64,000 nt of DNA from Rhizobiaceae bacterium (GTDB lineage Bacteria; Pseudomonadota; Alphaproteobacteria; Rhizobiales; Rhizobiaceae), in NCBI GenBank assembly GCA_019635795.1, contig JAHBYV010000007.1, positions 62,001 to 126,000 of the forward strand, in the 5' to 3' direction. Shown in pieces: positions 59,841 through 64,000 of this stretch (the stretch's first letter is position 1; the number at the start of each line of letters is the position of its first letter). The notes under the pieces were generated by a model. That model did no database searches and was not told the origin of the DNA. It was given only the letters and a program-made list of their open reading frames with translations. A program made the translations under genes and the position numbers.

Positions 59841-60725
59841 TCAGCTCACGTCTCCGCGCAGGAAACGGATGATGCCGGAAAAGTCCGTGCCGCCGTGACC
59901 AAGCGCATTAAACAGCCCGTAAAGCTGGGTCGCCTCAGCACCTAGCGGAGTAATAGCCCCAGCAGATTGCGCGGCTTCTTGTGCCAGCTTCAGGTCTTTG
60001 AGCATCAACGCAGCGGCAAAGCCTGGCTGATAGTCGCGGTTAGCGGGCGACGTTGGAACTGGGCCGGGTACGGGGCAGTAAGTGTCCAGCGACCAGCAAC
60101 GCCCCGACGAGGTTGATGCGACATCGAACAGCGCTTGATGAGAAAGCCCCAGCTTTTCAGCCAGAACGAATGCTTCCCCGACAGCAATCATGGAAATGCC
60201 AAGGATCATGTTGTTGCAAATCTTTGCCGCCTGACCCGCACCGGCATCACCGCAATAAACAATACGGCCCGCCATGGGCTTCAGGATGGGCTCGGCTTTC
60301 TCAAAAGCTTCTTTGGCCCCGCCGGCCATAAAGGTCAGCGTGCCAGCCGCAGCACCGCCGGTGCCTCCCGATACGGGTGCGTCAACGCTCTGATGACCAG
60401 CCGCGCTGACAATCGCGTGGGCGCGACGCGCCGAGTCGACATCAATGGTTGAGGAGTCGATGAACAGTGTGCCGCTTTTCGCATTGGCCGCCAGGTCTTG
60501 ATAGACCGAAATGACATGCTTTCCGGCTGGCAGCATGGTTATGACAACATCGGCGTCCTTAACTGCGGCCACCGCACTTGCCATGACCACGACGCCATTA
60601 TCGCCCGCAGTTTTGAGATTTTCGGGCGCAAGGTCAAAGCCGTGAACAGTGTGGCCGGCCTTCACCAGATTGGCAGCCATAGGGTTGCCCATATTGCCGA
60701 GCCCGATAAATGCGATAGTGGTCAT
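59841..60725 (-). CDS. mmsB: 3-hydroxyisobutyrate dehydrogenase
   Basis: A 294-aa NAD-dependent dehydrogenase of valine degradation (3-hydroxyisobutyrate to methylmalonate semialdehyde). From the ATG at 60725 (GAAGGAA upstream). Motifs: IAFIGLGNMGNPMAANLVKAGH (NAD), SVDAPVSGGTGGAAAGTL (substrate), GDAGAGQAAKICNNMILGISM with the catalytic Lys. Length normal (about 295 aa). It follows the acyl-CoA dehydrogenase by 23 bases in one operon. Confidence 0.93.
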   Translation of the reverse strand: MTTIAFIGLGNMGNPMAANLVKAGHTVHGFDLAPENLKTAGDNGVVVMASAVAAVKDADVVITMLPAGKHVISVYQDLAANAKSGTLFIDSSTIDVDSARRAHAIVSAAGHQSVDAPVSGGTGGAAAGTLTFMAGGAKEAFEKAEPILKPMAGRIVYCGDAGAGQAAKICNNMILGISMIAVGEAFVLAEKLGLSHQALFDVASTSSGRCWSLDTYCPVPGPVPTSPANRDYQPGFAAALMLKDLKLAQEAAQSAGAITPLGAEATQLYGLFNALGHGGTDFSGIIRFLRGDVS

Positions 60726-60748
60726 GACTGTAGTTCCTTCGGTTTCGC

Positions 60749-61915
60749 TCAACGTCCGATGATGTGGCGAGCCACGATCACACGCATGATCTCGTTCGTT
60801 CCTTCAAGGATTTGATGAACGCGCAAATCGCGAACGAGCTTTTCAATTCCATAGTCGTGCAGGTAGCCATAGCCGCCAAGCAATTGCAGGGCGTCGTTCG
60901 CGACCTTGAAACCCGTGTCAGTCACAAAGCGCTTTGCCATTGCTGACCATTTCGAGGCGTCAGGTGCCTTGCGGTCAAGCTTGGATGCCGCCGTGTAAAG
61001 GAAGACGCGGGCGGCCTGCAATTCGGTTTCCATGTCTGCCAGACGGAATTGCAGAGCCTGGAACTGATTGATTGATTGACCGAAAGCCTTACGCTCCGCT
61101 GTATAGGCAAGCGCCTTGTCCAGCGCAGCCTGTGCGCCGCCAAGCGAACAGGCGGCAATGTTGAGCCGTCCACCATCAAGACCGGACATTGCAATGCCAA
61201 ATCCAGCGCCTTCTTCAGACAGGCGGTTGGTTTGTGGGACGGCGCAATCCTGGAAATTCACCGTTCGGGTGGATTGCATGTGCCAACCCATCTTGTGCTC
61301 ATTTGCACCAAAGGAAAGGCCCGGCGTATCCTTCTCCACTACCACCGTGGAGATGCCCTTGGGGCCATCCTGTCCGGTGCGCACCATGCTCACATAAATG
61401 TCGCTGTCGCCCGCGCCGGAAATGAACTGCTTTGCGCCATTAAGAATATAGTTATCGCCATCGCCCACAGCGCGTGTCTTGAGGGCGGCGGCATCAGAGC
61501 CGGAGCCCGGTTCGGTCAGGCAATAGCTTGCCAGCCATTCCATTGAAGTCAGTTTCGGCAAGATGCGCTGGCGCTGCTCTTCATTGCCATAGCGGTCGAT
61601 CATAGAAGCCGCCATATTGTGAATCGAGATGAAAGAGGAGAACGCAGGGCACGCATGTGCCAGCGCTTCAAATATCAGCACCGCATCCAGACGACCCAGC
61701 GCCGAGCCACCGACATCCTCACGGACATAAATGCCGCCGAAGCCAAGCGGCCCGGTTTCACGAATCACATCTGCCGGGAAATGCTTGTTCCGGTCCCATT
61801 CCAACGCATAAGGGGCGACCTGTTCTGCCGCGAAAGACTGGGCCAATTCCTGAATGGCGCGTTGGTCTTCGTTGAGTTCGTATTGGTGTGCTTGGGCATC
61901 GATGGCAGCGTCCAT
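60749..61915 (-). CDS. Isobutyryl-CoA dehydrogenase-like acyl-CoA dehydrogenase
   Basis: A 388-aa flavoprotein from the ATG at 61915 (GGGAGG upstream). Acyl-CoA dehydrogenase motifs: YCLTEPGSGSDAAALKTRA, GKQF-like AKQFISGAGDSDIYV, DGGRLNIAACSLGGAQAALD, AFGQSINQFQALQFRLADM and LLGGYGYLHDYGIEKLVRDLRVHQILEGTNEIMRVIVAR (catalytic Glu). Paired with mmsB, it most likely oxidises isobutyryl-CoA to methacrylyl-CoA in valine breakdown. Confidence 0.9.
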   Translation of the reverse strand: MDAAIDAQAHQYELNEDQRAIQELAQSFAAEQVAPYALEWDRNKHFPADVIRETGPLGFGGIYVREDVGGSALGRLDAVLIFEALAHACPAFSSFISIHNMAASMIDRYGNEEQRQRILPKLTSMEWLASYCLTEPGSGSDAAALKTRAVGDGDNYILNGAKQFISGAGDSDIYVSMVRTGQDGPKGISTVVVEKDTPGLSFGANEHKMGWHMQSTRTVNFQDCAVPQTNRLSEEGAGFGIAMSGLDGGRLNIAACSLGGAQAALDKALAYTAERKAFGQSINQFQALQFRLADMETELQAARVFLYTAASKLDRKAPDASKWSAMAKRFVTDTGFKVANDALQLLGGYGYLHDYGIEKLVRDLRVHQILEGTNEIMRVIVARHIIGR

Positions 61916-62102
61916 CGTATCCTCCCGGAATTTTTGTTTGCTTGCCGCCAGTCTATTCCAATGGTCCGCCCAAGCAATCCAAACCACCGCACGTTTGTTG
62001 TGCAAAATTTGTATATCAAATCCGGTCAACGTGCGACTGTTCGACAACGAAGGATTGAGGTTGTTGCTTTGTTGTAATCTGAGAGAGTAACGAGTGTGCG
62101 GC

Positions 62103-62888
62103 TCAAAAGCCGATCATTGCGCGCAGGGGATTTGACGGGTCCAGCAAGAGTTTCACGGCTAGTGCGAGACAGGCTGTTATGAGTAGCGGTTTGATCAGTC
62201 CGGAGCCAACACGCATAGCGACAGTTGCGCCAAGACGGGCACCGACAAATTGAGCTGCGCCCATCAAAAGTCCGATCTTCCAGAACACAGCGCCTGCGAA
62301 AATGAAAACGGCAAAGCTTCCTATATTTGAAGCAAAGTTCAGCAGCTTTGTGTGGGCGGTAGCTTTCAGCAAGCCGAAGCCGAGCAGGGCCACCAAAGAC
62401 AGCATGAAGAATGAGCCGGTTCCAGGGCCGAATATCCCGTCATAAAAGCCGATTGCGGGCACAATCGTTGCGCCAAACAGGGCAGGCGTCATGCGCTGGA
62501 GACGGTCAACGTCATTGAAGTTTGGCTTGAGCGCAAAATAAAGCGCAATTGCAATCAGCAGAATGGGCAGGAAAAGCTGGAGCCATTCTAGCGGCAGGAG
62601 TGTAGTGACGTATGCTCCGATTGCCCCACCAAGGGCGGACAGTAGCGCGAAGGGGAGTTGGGCGCGAAGATCTACATAGCCTTTCGAAGCATAGGTTATC
62701 GTAGCTGAACCAGAACCCCACAGCGATTGCCACTTGTTCGTTGCAAGCGCCTCGATGGGAGACAGACCCGCCAGGAGAAGGGCGGGTACGCTGATAAGTC
62801 CGCCGCCGCCTGCTATTGAATCGATGAAGCCGGCGCAAAACGCGGCCAAGCCGAGCAGAAGAGCCGTGTCTGTCGCAATTTCAAACAT
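62103..62888 (-). CDS. TSUP (TauE/SafE) family transporter
   Basis: A 261-aa membrane protein with about eight helices and the TSUP repeats: LLGLAAFCAGFIDSIAGGGGLISVPALLLAGLSPIEALATNK and VPAIGFYDGIFGPGTGSFFMLSLVALLGF. These carriers are thought to move sulfonates, sulfite or other organic anions. Substrate unknown here. No direct operon partner; about 190 bases separate it from the acyl-CoA dehydrogenase start. Confidence 0.88.
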   Translation of the reverse strand: MFEIATDTALLLGLAAFCAGFIDSIAGGGGLISVPALLLAGLSPIEALATNKWQSLWGSGSATITYASKGYVDLRAQLPFALLSALGGAIGAYVTTLLPLEWLQLFLPILLIAIALYFALKPNFNDVDRLQRMTPALFGATIVPAIGFYDGIFGPGTGSFFMLSLVALLGFGLLKATAHTKLLNFASNIGSFAVFIFAGAVFWKIGLLMGAAQFVGARLGATVAMRVGSGLIKPLLITACLALAVKLLLDPSNPLRAMIGF

Positions 62889-62991
62889 TTCAGGGGGTCG
62901 CCGCAGTTGGAAAGCTGTTTGCTACACAACCAACGCATTTGCGCAAGGGCCAAATAGCTATAGCTTGTCGCACTGAGTCGAGGGAGTTCAT

Positions 62992-63420
62992 ATGCCACTC
63001 AATTTGCTGGAACAGATCAGGTCGGTGTTCGAAGGTGATCCGGGGGTGCGCAAAGTCGCAGACGACCCGGTGCTGACGGCAGAACTTTTGCTGCTGTTTC
63101 GAATGATTCTGGCAGATGGCGTTGTGACTGAGGGTGAAATGGCAACCTTGAGGCGCATTTGCCGCGACTCCTTCGGCATACCAGAAGAAAGCATGGACGG
63201 CGTTATCGAGTACCTCAACGATTTTGGTTATGAGACCAATGGCGAACAGGCGATCCAGATGTTTCTGGATCTTGATCTGGAGCGTCGAAGGGCGCTGGCC
63301 AGACATATGGCCGAGATCGCCAAATCCGATGCGCAGCTCGCCGAAGGAGAGTTGAAGCTGATGAAGCGCTCCCTTGACTTGCTGCGGCTGGAGCCTGCTG
63401 ATTTAGCTAGGTCGTCATAG
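62992..63420 (+). CDS. TerB-like protein
   Basis: A 142-aa acidic helical protein of the TerB (tellurite resistance) / DjlA-like group: LLLLFRMILADGVVTEGEMATLRRICRDSFGIPEE and ARHMAEIAKSDAQLAEGELKLMKRSL. The D-G-V-x-x-x-E segments bind metal in TerB. Usually a membrane-associated stress protein; not proof of tellurite resistance. Its end overlaps the convergent DUF924 gene by 14 bases. Confidence 0.82.
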   Translation: MPLNLLEQIRSVFEGDPGVRKVADDPVLTAELLLLFRMILADGVVTEGEMATLRRICRDSFGIPEESMDGVIEYLNDFGYETNGEQAIQMFLDLDLERRRALARHMAEIAKSDAQLAEGELKLMKRSLDLLRLEPADLARSS

Positions 63421-64000
63421 TCGATGGGTCCGGGCCGTTCTGGAGGAATGTCACTTCCTCTTGTGTGCTTGCCCTACCGAGCATTTCGTTGCGGTGGGGA
63501 AAGCGTCCGAAACGGCGAATAATTTCCATATGATCAATGGCCTGTTTAGACCATGGATTGCCGAGCAAGGACGTGAATTCCACCGAAATCCGGTGATCGT
63601 CGAGGTCTTCTGAGTGGCAAAACGGGAGGAAGAAGAATAGCCGCAAACGCTCTTCCACCTGATAGGGATAACCAGTCTTGAGGCACAGCCGCGCGAACTG
63701 GATGGCAAGCGCATCGCCCGAATACATGCCAACCGTGCCGCGAAAGGCAAAGCGCGGATATTGATCAGTCATAAGTAGCAGCGCTAGGGCGGCATATGGG
63801 TCTGCGAGCCAGGATTTATGTTCTCCGCTCATAACCTGATCGTGTAGCTCAGAGAAGTGAGTGCCAAAATACGCATCAAACCCTGGGTTCTTTTCAAACC
63901 AGAAGCGCGAAGAGTGGCGCCAGAATGATATTATTTCAGCCGCCGGATCAGGTAGCGCGCTGAAGGATGCCAGTCCAAGAGATGCCGACAAATAATGTTG
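63407..64000 (-). CDS. DUF924 protein, possibly 5'-incomplete
   Basis: A DUF924-family protein. Motifs: EIISFWRHSSRFWFEKNPGFDAYFGTHFSELHDQVMSGE, MTDQYPRFAFRGTVGMYSGDALAIQFARL and FFFLPFCHSEDLDDH. A TTG at 63991 gives 194 aa, close to the usual family size, but the frame stays open to the window edge, so the true start may be outside. TPR-like helical fold; function unknown. Convergent with the TerB-like gene. Confidence 0.85.
   Translation of the reverse strand, partial: QHYLSASLGLASFSALPDPAAEIISFWRHSSRFWFEKNPGFDAYFGTHFSELHDQVMSGEHKSWLADPYAALALLLMTDQYPRFAFRGTVGMYSGDALAIQFARLCLKTGYPYQVEERLRLFFFLPFCHSEDLDDHRISVEFTSLLGNPWSKQAIDHMEIIRRFGRFPHRNEMLGRASTQEEVTFLQNGPDPSTMTT

Noticed and set aside
1..64000. 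CRISPR arrays, rRNA genes or intact insertion sequences
   Set aside because: No regular short repeats with spacers, no rRNA sequence and no complete IS transposase with inverted ends were seen.

Overview
The window looks like a chromosomal segment of an alphaproteobacterium of the order Hyphomicrobiales (Rhizobiales). The grounds are a VtlR/LsrB-like LysR regulator between DUF1127 genes, a GlxA/GbdR-type regulator, soxBDAG, several dimethylglycine-dehydrogenase paralogues, entericidin, DUF1194 and a single tRNA-Leu(GAG). Most of it appears moderately GC-rich; the first ~570 bases and 12.3-13.6 kb are visibly AT-rich. Genus cannot be fixed from sequence reading alone.

Layout. (1) 1-650: two or three AT-rich, unrecognised, probably truncated ORFs. 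(2) 1.7-8.9 kb: a reduced Mu-like transposable prophage on the minus strand (divergent repressor and Ner-like genes, MuA DDE transposase, MuB ATPase, a small unknown protein, GemA, a Mor-like activator, then only a capsid protein and a prohead protease). No terminase, portal, lysis or tail genes are present. (3) 9.3-10.3 kb: a 28-aa membrane miniprotein, lipB and a 50-aa secreted/membrane peptide. (4) 10.5-14.3 kb: a decayed island ending at the 3' side of tRNA-Leu. It holds a frameshifted MT-A70 methylase, hicB with a degenerate HicA-like partner and a palindrome, a truncated HD-family gene, a gpU-like tail fragment, two AT-rich envelope proteins and a WYL-like protein. (5) 14.6-23 kb: mostly housekeeping genes (polysaccharide deacetylase, mgtE, a MerR regulator, deoD, an ICMT-like methyltransferase, a DUF1624 acyltransferase, cobU/cobP, a tyrosine phosphatase, a creatininase-family hydrolase, a nitroreductase). 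(6) 22.9-62 kb: a large methylamine/betaine one-carbon region. (7) 62-64 kb: TSUP transporter, TerB-like protein and DUF924.

How the one-carbon genes fit together (inference from families and context). Two non-pyrrolysine MttB-superfamily methyltransferases (45.7 and 56.3 kb) would move a methyl group from a quaternary amine such as glycine betaine to a single corrinoid protein (44.8 kb). A RACo/RamA-type activator (37.9 kb), perhaps helped by a ferredoxin-like protein (47.4 kb), would keep the corrinoid reduced. A pterin-binding methyltransferase (40.0 kb) would pass the methyl to tetrahydrofolate, and a MetF-like protein with a separate Cys-rich MTHFR_C-like partner (41.0, 42.1 kb) would oxidise it. 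Two DMGDH-like fusion enzymes (31.2, 53.7 kb) and heterotetrameric sarcosine oxidase (22.9-28.0 kb) would remove the remaining methyl groups. A betaine-homocysteine methyltransferase-like protein (49.4 kb) offers a methionine outlet. A GbdR-like and an XRE regulator sit inside the region. I see no Rieske-type betaine monooxygenase and no obvious betaine transporter here.

The most unusual signal is that four proteins expected to contact the corrinoid protein, and the BHMT-like protein, carry short Arg/Gly-rich terminal tails, while the corrinoid protein has a strongly acidic N-terminus. This suggests an electrostatic docking system for the methyl-transfer complex.
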